A DNA stretch of 64,000 nucleotides from Spirosoma oryzae. GTDB taxonomy: Bacteria; Bacteroidota; Bacteroidia; Cytophagales; Spirosomataceae. Positions 25,107 through 31,792 of this stretch are shown in pieces; positions within the stretch are counted from its first letter, which is position 1, and every line of letters begins with the position of its first letter. Location: NCBI RefSeq assembly GCF_003002825.1, contig NZ_PVTE01000018.1, forward strand, positions 37,064 through 101,063. The letters are read 5' to 3'. Made by a program: the position numbers and the translations under genes. Below the pieces are notes generated by a model. That model was not told the origin of the DNA and searched no databases. It worked only from the letters and a program-made list of their open reading frames with translations.

Positions 25107-26147
25107 TTAAAACCGAACCAGCCGTCCTTCCAGGCTAGCCTGTTGTTTGGTATAGCGGACGCCACTGGTTTTTAGCCCCGTGCTGTTCAGCAGCGTAATC
25201 GTTCCACCGTTGTTCGAGAGCTGAAACGAACTGTTGGCCGGAATGCGCAGCTCGACTGTGCCCGCAGCCGGAACCGTCAGGTTGCCGATAGTGAACGCCT
25301 GTTGCTGCCGATCGACCAGCTTCCAGCCGTTGAGCGACACCGGCGAATCAGTCGTGTTAAGCAGGATGACTTTCTCGTTGCCCGCTTCGTTGCCTCGGGG
25401 GTTGACCAGAGCCGCTGCGATAACAACTTCCCCGTCAACGGGGGTGTTGTCGATGGGATTGGTGCCGGCGATACGATTGCCGGTCTGATCGTCGGTGTGT
25501 AGCGTGGGTGGGTTGAGCGTGTTGAACTGCGTCTGGAAAGCCAGCAGAATCGCCGTCCAGCGACCCAGTGCCGGGTAGTAAATCAGCAAACCCCCATCCT
25601 GAAAAACACCATTGTCTTTCTCGAACTTACCCGGCGGGTTCCCCTGATTCATGTGAATGTCGTGGATACCCTGATCCTTGATTTCGGGGAAATACTTGTC
25701 TTTGCTGGTCGTGCCGGGCCACCGTTCGCCAAACACGAAAATGCGGGCGTTGGGATCGGCTTTCGACTTGTCGAGCGCCTGCGTCAGCTTTTCCTCCAGG
25801 TCGTTGTCGAGGCCGGGGGCGTTGTTGGGCAGCGGAATCATCCGACTGAAATCACCAATCATGTTGCGCCGGAGAAAGTCAAGCCCAAACTGACGGCGTT
25901 TGTCGGGGTCGTTGATACTGTATGTGCCGTTAGCCGGAAAAGCGGTTAGCAGCCGGTTACAGAGTTCGTGCTGGTAGTCGTCGTTGACGTACGTAAGCAG
26001 CATCGACCCGTCCTGCGACCGAACGTTGACGGCTACCCGGAAGAAATCGCCCCCCGTGTCGAGTTTGATTTCAAAGTGATTGGCGTCGGGTGCCATCAGA
26101 CCGCGATCGTAGCGGCCTACAAACAAGTGATAATTGGTGAGTGCCAT
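25107..26147 (-). CDS. DUF2278 (YukJ-like) protein with C-terminal lamin-tail domain
   Basis: A 346-aa protein without a signal peptide. Residues 1-200 show the DUF2278 pattern, beginning MALTNYHLFVGRYDRGLMAP and including FRVAVNVRSQDGSMLLTYV, then DQGIHDIHMNQGNP and GVFQDGGLLIYYP. Residues 245-335 form a lamin-tail (LTD) domain, with VIAAALVNPRGNEAGNEKVILLN, where the first stretch is characteristic, then SLNGWKLVDRQQQAF and GTVELRIPANSSFQLSNNGG. The fusion is known in several bacteria; its function is unknown. Confidence 0.88.
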   Translation of the reverse strand: MALTNYHLFVGRYDRGLMAPDANHFEIKLDTGGDFFRVAVNVRSQDGSMLLTYVNDDYQHELCNRLLTAFPANGTYSINDPDKRRQFGLDFLRRNMIGDFSRMIPLPNNAPGLDNDLEEKLTQALDKSKADPNARIFVFGERWPGTTSKDKYFPEIKDQGIHDIHMNQGNPPGKFEKDNGVFQDGGLLIYYPALGRWTAILLAFQTQFNTLNPPTLHTDDQTGNRIAGTNPIDNTPVDGEVVIAAALVNPRGNEAGNEKVILLNTTDSPVSLNGWKLVDRQQQAFTIGNLTVPAAGTVELRIPANSSFQLSNNGGTITLLNSTGLKTSGVRYTKQQASLEGRLVRF

Positions 26148-26290
26148 AGGGAAATGAAAGTTGGCGGAAGATTACGTGGATTTGCGCTACGGTCTGTCAA
26201 GGTATTGTTACTAATCGCCAATCCTGAGCAAACGGTTTGGCCACGAATCGATATTTAGGACATTTTCGGTCGTATCCGCATCGAAAGGCG

Positions 26291-26298
26291 TACCTTTG
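26291..26298 (+). promoter_or_regulatory. -7 promoter box of rnpB
   Basis: TACCTTTG is an exact TAnnTTTG match. It ends 7 bases before the predicted 5' end of the RNase P RNA at 26306, the expected spacing for this promoter class. Confidence 0.75.
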
Positions 26299-26305
26299 TA
26301 CCCGC

Positions 26306-26822
26306 CAATGCAATACGAGTTGTCTTATCGCGCCAGCCTTCGGGCCGGTGAGGAAAGTCCGGGCAGCGCAGAGCGCCATACTTCCTAACGGGAAGGCAGC
26401 CGACTGGCGACGGTCGGCTGACAGACAGGGCAACAGAAAATATACCGCCGATTTTTAATGGCGAATGAATGAATGAGTGAATGAGTGAATAGCTCCGCGA
26501 GAACGTTACTGGACGCGCCAGCTATTCACTCATTCGCTCATTCGCTCATTCACTCATTGATTCTGGTAAGGGCGAACCGGTGGGGTAAGAGCCCACCGCC
26601 CGGCGGGTGACCGACGGGGCACGGTAACCCTTATGGGCTGAAAGACCAAATAAGCGTCGGACGCGCGGCTGCTCGTCGCCAGCAGCCTGGTTTCGGCCGG
26701 GTGAAAACCGACGCGGGTAGGTCGAACGAGGTGTCCGGGTGACTGGCATCCCAGATAAATGATAAGACGGCTGGCTTTACGGCTGGTCGACAGAACCCGG
26801 CTTATAGACTCGTACTGCATTG
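26306..26822 (+). ncRNA. rnpB: RNase P RNA (class A) with an expanded P12 arm
   Basis: The catalytic RNA that trims tRNA 5' leaders. The P1 helix pairs CAATGCAATACGAG (26306-26319) with CTCGTACTGCATTG (26809-26822). The conserved GAGGAAAGTCCGGGC, ACAGGGCAACAGAAA, GGTAAGAGCCCACCGC, GGCACGGTAA and CAGAACCCGGCTTATAG segments follow in order. The length of 517 bases compares with about 377 in E. coli. The excess is a long inverted repeat of GAATGA/TCATTC units (26462-26494 with 26520-26558), inserted exactly where helix P12 lies, between CCGCCGAT and GGTAAGGGCG. Confidence 0.93.
26462..26558. repeat. GAATGA-unit inverted repeat inside rnpB
   Basis: Arm 26462-26494 pairs with arm 26520-26558. Both consist of AATGAGTG/CACTCATT units with a 25-base GC-rich tip. 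It belongs to the same class as the repeats at 33710-33828 and 43221-43405, which lie between protein genes. Confidence 0.85.
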
Positions 26823-26829
26823 GTTTTTC

Positions 26830-26876
26830 AACTCCCCGGCTAACAGATCCGCGCTGTCAGCCGGGGAGTTGTTTGT
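26830..26876 (+). terminator. Terminator of rnpB
   Basis: The perfect 12-bp stem AACTCCCCGGCT / AGCCGGGGAGTT (26830-26841 and 26859-26870) is followed by a T/G-rich tract, 8 bases after the end of rnpB. Confidence 0.85.
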
Positions 26877-26966
26877 TTGTGCTTTTTTGGCTGATCAATT
26901 GGTTGGTGTACAGGGTGGGAATTGCTAATTCTTACGCGCACGGAACTAGATCGTAGTTAGAAAAGT

Positions 26967-26977
26967 TAACACTGTTA
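26967..26977. promoter_or_regulatory. Candidate TetR operator, site 1
   Basis: The palindrome TAACACTGTTA is 20 bases upstream of the tetR-like ATG. The identical 11-mer recurs before the dsbA-like gene at 27617-27627. Confidence 0.6.
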
Positions 26978-26997
26978 TAAAAGCGAACGAATAGACA

Positions 26998-27600
26998 ATG
27001 GGATTGGTAGAACGTCGACAACGACAGAAAGAAGAAGTCAGAAACAGCATTCTGACAGCTGCCTGGGAACAGGTGCTGGCTGAAGGCTGGGCTTCCCTGT
27101 CGATTCGAAAAATTGCCGACGCCATCGAATACAGCGTTCCCGTGATTTACAGTCACTTCGCCAGTAAGGATGCGATTCTGCTGGAGTTTACCCGGCAGGG
27201 GTTCCAGCGACTGATCGGGCAAATCAAGGAAAGCGCGCTTTGTGAAAAAGAACCGGCCGAACGGCTGGAAGGCATTGCGCAAACGTACTGGCAGTTTGCC
27301 TTTGATAACCGGGAGTACTACCAGCTTATGTTTGGACTGGGTATTCCTACCTGCGAAACGGCAAATCACATCGTCGAGATGCGGCAGTTTAGCGAGGTCA
27401 TTACCCACACAATCAACCAACTGATTGCCAGTGGCCCCAACGCCGATGCCGACGTATATCTTAAGTTCAAAACGTACTGGTCAATTCTGCATGGGCTGGT
27501 GTCGATTCAGATGATTGATCCAACAGCAGCCACCAACAAGCAAAACACAGCCGTCCTGCACGATGCTATATCCGGGTTTGTGAAATCACTGACCCACTAA
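26998..27600 (+). CDS. TetR/AcrR-family transcriptional regulator
   Basis: A 200-aa repressor. The N-terminal helix-turn-helix (about 14-60) reads RNSILTAAWEQVLAEGWASL then SIRKIADAIEYSVPVIYSHFASKDAI, a standard TetR DNA-binding domain. The C-terminal ligand domain (WHG-like) includes RLEGIAQTYWQFAFDNREYYQLMFGLG. It probably controls itself and the two following oxidoreductase genes through the shared TAACACTGTTA palindrome. The inducer is unknown. Confidence 0.92.
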   Translation: MGLVERRQRQKEEVRNSILTAAWEQVLAEGWASLSIRKIADAIEYSVPVIYSHFASKDAILLEFTRQGFQRLIGQIKESALCEKEPAERLEGIAQTYWQFAFDNREYYQLMFGLGIPTCETANHIVEMRQFSEVITHTINQLIASGPNADADVYLKFKTYWSILHGLVSIQMIDPTAATNKQNTAVLHDAISGFVKSLTH

Positions 27601-27616
27601 TTTTTTGTCTGATACC

Positions 27617-27627
27617 TAACACTGTTA
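27617..27627. promoter_or_regulatory. Candidate TetR operator, site 2
   Basis: An exact second copy of TAACACTGTTA lies in the gap between tetR and the dsbA-like gene, 20 bases before the latter's start. This places the dsbA-like gene and the nitroreductase under the same repressor (inference). Confidence 0.6.
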
Positions 27628-27647
27628 TTTTTCATACTACTGTAAAT

Positions 27648-28385
27648 ATGTCAACGATAGCCAGTAACAAACCCACGATGGACGTAGAAATCTGGAGCGA
27701 CGTGATGTGTCCGTTCTGCTACATCGGCAAACGGAAGTTCGAACAGGCCCTGTCGGAATTTCCGCAGCGCGAGCAGGTGCGGGTTGTCTGGAAAAGCTTT
27801 CAGCTGAACCCCGATCAAAAAACTGACCCGACCAAGTCGATCAACACGTATCTGGCGGAAGTGAAAGGCTGGAGTGTCGAGCAGGCCAAAGCCATGAACG
27901 ACCGGGTGACCGACATGGCCCGCGAGGTAGGCCTGACGTACGATTTCGACCGGGCCGTCGTGGCTAACTCATTCGATGCGCACCGCCTGATTCAACTGGC
28001 CAAAACGCAGGGGCTGGGCGACGCAATGGAAGAGCGAATCTTCCGGGCTTACTTCACCGAGGGCCGCAACACCGCCGACCATGCTACGCTGGTAGAACTA
28101 GGAACGGACGTAGGCTTGTCTGCCGAGACGGTTACGCAGGTGCTGGCTAGCAACCAGTTTGCCGATGCCGTAGGGCAGGACATCTACGAGTCGCGGCAGG
28201 TGGGCGTGCGGGGCGTTCCGTTCTTTGTGCTGAACCAACGCTACGCGGTGTCTGGTGCACAGCAACCCGAGACCTTCCTCGGGGCACTGAATACGGCCTG
28301 GTCGGAATGGTCGAAAAGCCAGCCCAGGCTGACCGATCTGTCGGCTGATGCCCCCGCCTGCGACGTCGACGGTACCTGTAACTAA
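27648..28385 (+). CDS. DsbA-family thiol oxidoreductase (FrnE-like)
   Basis: A 245-aa cytoplasmic thioredoxin-fold protein with the active site CPFC in WSDVMCPFCYIGKRKFEQAL. The cis-Pro segment is VRGVPFFVLNQRYAVSGAQ. FrnE-like members are disulfide isomerases or polyketide-related oxidoreductases, often linked to oxidative or xenobiotic stress. The extreme C-terminus carries another pair, CDVDGTC, as in FrnE, where a C-terminal CxxxxC motif takes part in catalysis. It is followed 42 bases later by a nitroreductase. Confidence 0.9.
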   Translation: MSTIASNKPTMDVEIWSDVMCPFCYIGKRKFEQALSEFPQREQVRVVWKSFQLNPDQKTDPTKSINTYLAEVKGWSVEQAKAMNDRVTDMAREVGLTYDFDRAVVANSFDAHRLIQLAKTQGLGDAMEERIFRAYFTEGRNTADHATLVELGTDVGLSAETVTQVLASNQFADAVGQDIYESRQVGVRGVPFFVLNQRYAVSGAQQPETFLGALNTAWSEWSKSQPRLTDLSADAPACDVDGTCN

Positions 28386-28427
28386 TTCGCAATTCATTTT
28401 CTATACAACCTGAATTTTTCAACACTC

Positions 28428-29060
28428 ATGGAGCTCATCGATGCCCTGAACTGGCGTTATGCCGCCAAAAAAATGAACGGTCAGCCCGTTCCCGCCGACA
28501 AAGTAGACACGATTCTGGAAGCCATTCGGCTATCGGCGTCATCGGTTGGTATTCAACCGTACAATGTGATTGTCATCGAAAGCCATGAGCTACGGGGCAA
28601 AATTCACGAACAGGCCTGCCCGCAGCCGCAGATCGTGGAAGGTTCGCACGTGCTGGTATTCGCCAGCTGGACCGACGTTACGGCCGAGCACATCGATCAG
28701 TATATGCAACTGATTGCCGACACGCGGCACACGGCGGTCGACTCACTGACTCCGTTTGCTGATTCGATCAAAGGTAATTTGATGAGCCGTACGCCCGAAC
28801 TACGGGCCGAATGGGCGGCCCGTCAGTCGTACATCGCACTGGGTACCGGTATGATTGCAGCCGCGACGGAAGGCGTCGATGCCACGCCGATGGAAGGGTT
28901 CAACGCCGATGCGCTCGACCAACTGCTCGATCTGCCGGCTAAAAATCTGCACAGCACGTCGATACTGGTGCTAGGCTACCGCGATGCCGAGAAAGATTAT
29001 CTGGCCAACGCACCCAAAGTACGCCGGTCGACGGAAGAACTGTTTATCGAAATGGCGTAG
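28428..29060 (+). CDS. Nitroreductase-family NAD(P)H oxidoreductase
   Basis: A 210-aa flavin reductase of the NfsB type. The start MELIDALNWRYAAKKMNG fits the FMN-phosphate binding RxxK region, with RYAAKK. IRLSASSVGIQPYNVIVIES carries the S-x-x-N/Q-P motif, SYIALGTGMIAAATEGVDATPMEG contributes the second cofactor loop, and VLGYRDAEKDYLANAPKVRR is a typical end. Such enzymes reduce nitroaromatics or quinones. With the DsbA-like protein and TetR it forms a probable electrophile-response unit. Confidence 0.9.
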   Translation: MELIDALNWRYAAKKMNGQPVPADKVDTILEAIRLSASSVGIQPYNVIVIESHELRGKIHEQACPQPQIVEGSHVLVFASWTDVTAEHIDQYMQLIADTRHTAVDSLTPFADSIKGNLMSRTPELRAEWAARQSYIALGTGMIAAATEGVDATPMEGFNADALDQLLDLPAKNLHSTSILVLGYRDAEKDYLANAPKVRRSTEELFIEMA

Positions 29061-29061
29061 T

Positions 29062-29192
29062 GTAGAGACGCGATCGCACCGGCGACCCGGCCTTCGCGTC
29101 TCAGTTACCGGATGGTAATTTGCTGGATGGTTTGTTTACCAGTAACGCTGTTTTACTGATGGGTACTGAGACGCAAAGGGTTGCGTCGTTAC
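29062..29192. repeat. REPIN-like element, family C copy 2 (degenerate)
   Basis: GTAGAGACGCGA...TTCGCGTCTCA on the left, with a 19-base insertion in its loop, faces TGAGACGCAAAGGGTTGCGTC...GTTAC on the right. Compared with the copy at 22320-22444 the right end has decayed. It runs up to the promoter region of the DUF3817 gene. Confidence 0.65.
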
Positions 29193-29221
29193 AAATGGGG
29201 TATCTTCGTTATGTTTACGCT

Positions 29222-29527
29222 ATGCTTACCTCGCTTAAAACCAATCTGGGCCGCTTGCGGCTCCTCGCCCTGCTCGAAGGGCTATCGCTCATTGCCCTGG
29301 TGTTCATCGCGATGCCGATCAAATACGTGGGCAACGACCCCACGCTGGTCAAGGTGATCGGGCCGATTCATGGCGTGCTGTTCATTCTGTTCGTATTGTA
29401 CACGATCAGCGTCAGCATCGACGAAAACTGGCGATTCGGACGGACGACGTGGAAAGTCCTGCTGGCATCCGTTATCCCCTTCGGTACCTTCTATGTCGAT
29501 AAAACGATCCTGAGTAGGCAGAAGTAA
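29222..29527 (+). CDS. DUF3817 membrane protein
   Basis: A 101-aa protein with three hydrophobic segments: LRLLALLEGLSLIALVFIAMP, VKVIGPIHGVLFILFVLYTI and VLLASVIPFGTFYVDK. These match the DUF3817 pattern (EGxS at the first helix, GxxHG in the second, P-G-T-F in the third). ATG 29222 is chosen; the 34 codons upstream in the same frame lie in a repeat. Function is unknown. Confidence 0.85.
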   Translation: MLTSLKTNLGRLRLLALLEGLSLIALVFIAMPIKYVGNDPTLVKVIGPIHGVLFILFVLYTISVSIDENWRFGRTTWKVLLASVIPFGTFYVDKTILSRQK

Positions 29528-29590
29528 GTTTACGGTTTTCAGCTCTTAGCTGAGCATGTATCATGATCAACTGTACTGAAAACCGTAAAC
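29528..29590. repeat. Heptamer-type inverted repeat before rpsP
   Basis: GTTTACGGTTTTCAG (29528-29542) is exactly complementary to CTGAAAACCGTAAAC (29576-29590). The right arm continues with CGGTATACCGTATACC units up to the rpsP promoter. It starts at the stop codon of the DUF3817 gene. Confidence 0.75.
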
Positions 29591-29630
29591 TGAAAACGGT
29601 ATACCGTATACCATTCTCGTTTTTTTTTCG

Positions 29631-29638
29631 TACCTTTG
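29631..29638 (+). promoter_or_regulatory. -7 promoter box of the rpsP operon
   Basis: TACCTTTG preceded by a T-run is the textbook Bacteroidota -7 element. It leaves a leader of about 45 bases before the rpsP ATG at 29692. Confidence 0.8.
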
Positions 29639-29691
29639 CGGCCACGTTTTACGCAGGGGGTTCGTCCCCCGATCAAAACTAGCAAGCACAA

Positions 29692-30255
29692 ATGGCTGTT
29701 AAAATTCGTTTAGCGCGTCGTGGACGCAAAAAGATGGCGATGTACGACATCGTGGTAGCTGAATCAGTAGCACCCCGCGATGGTCGGTTTATCGAGAAAA
29801 TCGGTTCGTACAACCCCAACACCGACCCATCGACGGTCGTACTGAAATCGGACCGGGCCGTACATTGGCTCATGGTTGGCGCGCAGCCAACCGATACGGC
29901 TCGTTCGGTATTGTCGCACGAGGGTATCCTGTACAAAAAACACCTGCAAGTAGGCGTAAACAAAGGCGCTATCACGCAGGAGCAGGCCGACGAGAAATTC
30001 TCGACCTGGAAAGACGAGAAAGAAAATCGTAAAGCCGGCGTTGCCGACGCAAAAACGCAAACCAAAGAGCAGGCTCGTGCCGCTCGTCTGGAAGCGGAGC
30101 GTAAGGTCAACGAAACCCGCGCTGAAGCGATTGCCAAGAAAAACAAGGTTGAAGAGCCCGTAGCTGAAGCACCTGTTGCCGACGCGGCTGAAGAAGCACC
30201 CGCTGCTGAAACCGACGCGGCTGCATCGACCGAAGAAATCACCAGCGCTGAATAA
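29692..30255 (+). CDS. rpsP: 30S ribosomal protein S16 with long acidic tail
   Basis: S16 is a small-subunit assembly protein. Residues 1-80 match the family (MAVKIRLARRGRKKMAMYDI, APRDGRFIEKIGSYNP). The 187-aa length is twice that of E. coli S16. The extra 100 residues form an Ala/Glu/Lys-rich helix-prone tail (EAPAAETDAAASTEE end), seen in many Bacteroidota. It is first gene of the rpsP-rimM-trmD group, with a clear promoter upstream and a hairpin after it. Confidence 0.97.
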   Translation: MAVKIRLARRGRKKMAMYDIVVAESVAPRDGRFIEKIGSYNPNTDPSTVVLKSDRAVHWLMVGAQPTDTARSVLSHEGILYKKHLQVGVNKGAITQEQADEKFSTWKDEKENRKAGVADAKTQTKEQARAARLEAERKVNETRAEAIAKKNKVEEPVAEAPVADAAEEAPAAETDAAASTEEITSAE

Positions 30256-30276
30256 TTTTCCGCGCCTGGCGTTACC

Positions 30277-30310
30277 AAAGAGCCTGTTCGCGACCGGACA
30301 GGCTCTTTCC
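30277..30310 (+). terminator. Hairpin between rpsP and rimM
   Basis: AAAGAGCCTGT / ACAGGCTCTTT (30277-30287 and 30298-30308) forms an 11-bp stem with a short pyrimidine tail only. It probably acts as a leaky terminator that makes S16 more abundant than RimM and TrmD. Confidence 0.65.
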
Positions 30311-30326
30311 ATTCCCAGCCATAGCC

Positions 30327-30923
30327 ATGACTAAAGACGATTGCTATCAGGTAGGCCACATCACCAAGACCCACGGCGTCAATGGTGAACTGGTTCTGTT
30401 TCTGGATGTCGACGACCCCACCGAATACGCTGATCTCGATTCAGTGCTGCTGGAAGTCAAAAACGAATTGATTCCGTATTTCATCGAGTCGCTTGCCATT
30501 GTAAAAGGCAGCCGGGCTATCGTCGCCTTCGAAGACGTCGATACAATCGAGCAGGCGGAGCGACTGATCAATTGCGGGGCGTATCTACCCCTCGATAACC
30601 TCGAACCGATCACCGACGAAACCCGGTTTTATTTCCACGAAATCGTGGGCTATCAGGTTGTCGACGCGAACGAAGGGCCGTTGGGCATCGTGCGGGGCGT
30701 CTACGCCATGAACGCGCAGGATCTGATCGCGATGGATTACCAGGGTAAAGAAGTCCTGATTCCCATCAACAGCGACATTGTGCCGACCATTAACCGGGCC
30801 GAGCAGAAGCTGAACGTGGTACTGCCCGACGGGCTGCTGGCAATTTATATGGAGGATGGCGCGCCCGACAAAGCGGAGTTCGACGGCGACGCTGACGATA
30901 GCGACGATACCAATGCGCATTGA
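30327..30923 (+). CDS. rimM: Ribosome maturation factor RimM
   Basis: A 198-aa protein that binds S19 during 30S maturation. The N-terminal domain starts [20 protein letters not shown]. The PRC-barrel part has [33 protein letters not shown] and [13 protein letters not shown]. The C-terminal tail is acidic. The last 11 bases overlap the trmD start, so the two genes are translationally coupled. Confidence 0.95.
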   Translation: MTKDDCYQVGHITKTHGVNGELVLFLDVDDPTEYADLDSVLLEVKNELIPYFIESLAIVKGSRAIVAFEDVDTIEQAERLINCGAYLPLDNLEPITDETRFYFHEIVGYQVVDANEGPLGIVRGVYAMNAQDLIAMDYQGKEVLIPINSDIVPTINRAEQKLNVVLPDGLLAIYMEDGAPDKAEFDGDADDSDDTNAH

Positions 30924-31590
30924 CATTATTACCTGCCTGCCCCGGCTGCTCGACAGCTTCTTTGCCCATTCGATTCTGCAACGGGCGCAGACGGGCGGCT
31001 ACGTCGAAGTCGTTGTGCACGATTTGCGTGACTATACGCTCGACAAGCACCGGCGCGTCGACGATTACGCGTTTGGCGGGGGAGCCGGCATGGTCATGCA
31101 GATCGAGCCGATTGCCCGCTGCATCCGTTCCCTGCAGGCTGAACGGCCGTACGACGAGGTGATTTACATGACTCCGGATGGTGAGCGACTCAATCAGCAT
31201 ACAGCTAATACACTATCGTTGCGGCAGAACCTGATTATTCTCTGCGGCCACTACAAAGGCATCGACGAGCGCGCGCGGGAACTGTTCGTTACCAAAGAGA
31301 TGAGCATTGGTGATTATGTACTGTCGGGGGGCGAACTAGCCGCCTGCGTTCTGTCCGATGCGATCATTCGGTTACTGCCCGGTGTACTGAACGATGAAAC
31401 CTCGGCCCTGACCGATTCGTTTCAGGACAACCTGCTGGCTCCGCCGGTGTACACCCGCCCGGCTGAGTTCGAAGGGCACCGGGTTCCCGACATCTTACTG
31501 TCGGGCCACGAAGCAAAAATTGATGAGTGGCGGCATGAACAGGCGCTCGAACGAACGCGTATCCGTCGACCTGATTTACTCGACTCTTAA
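30913..31590 (+). CDS. trmD: tRNA (guanine37-N1)-methyltransferase
   Basis: A 225-aa SPOUT methyltransferase that makes m1G37, preventing frameshifting. It starts at ATG 30913 ([20 protein letters not shown]), overlapping rimM. Diagnostic segments are [41 protein letters not shown], the knot motif [16 protein letters not shown], and the C-terminal [18 protein letters not shown]. It is slightly shorter than E. coli TrmD, as usual for the phylum. A terminator follows at 31594-31634. Confidence 0.97.
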   Translation: MRIDIITCLPRLLDSFFAHSILQRAQTGGYVEVVVHDLRDYTLDKHRRVDDYAFGGGAGMVMQIEPIARCIRSLQAERPYDEVIYMTPDGERLNQHTANTLSLRQNLIILCGHYKGIDERARELFVTKEMSIGDYVLSGGELAACVLSDAIIRLLPGVLNDETSALTDSFQDNLLAPPVYTRPAEFEGHRVPDILLSGHEAKIDEWRHEQALERTRIRRPDLLDS

Positions 31591-31593
31591 GCG

Positions 31594-31634
31594 GAAAGGC
31601 GGTGATTACCTGACAGGGGATCACCGCCTTTTCG
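31594..31634 (+). terminator. Terminator of rpsP-rimM-trmD
   Basis: AAGGCGGTGAT / ATCACCGCCTT (31596-31606 and 31620-31630), a perfect 11-bp stem starting 4 bases after the trmD stop, is followed by TTCGC. Confidence 0.8.
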
Positions 31635-31751
31635 CTTGACGACCTGTCGGTCATGATTACGGCCACCACCGATTTAATCGATTGCTGCCTGAATCATCTA
31701 CCGTCCAGTTCGTTACCTAAAACAGCGTACTGAAATTTGTTTGGCGTTGCG

Positions 31752-31759
31752 TAGTTTTG
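31752..31759 (+). promoter_or_regulatory. Candidate -7 box of the PAS histidine kinase
   Basis: TAGTTTTG fits TAnnTTTG and lies 33 bases before the ATG at 31793. No clear -33 element is seen. Confidence 0.45.
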
Positions 31760-31792
31760 AACAAACTGTTTAGCCTACTGTAACACTTGACT

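Noticed and set aside
26546..26820. Minus-strand frames of 67 and 88 codons
   Set aside because: They lie within the RNase P RNA gene.
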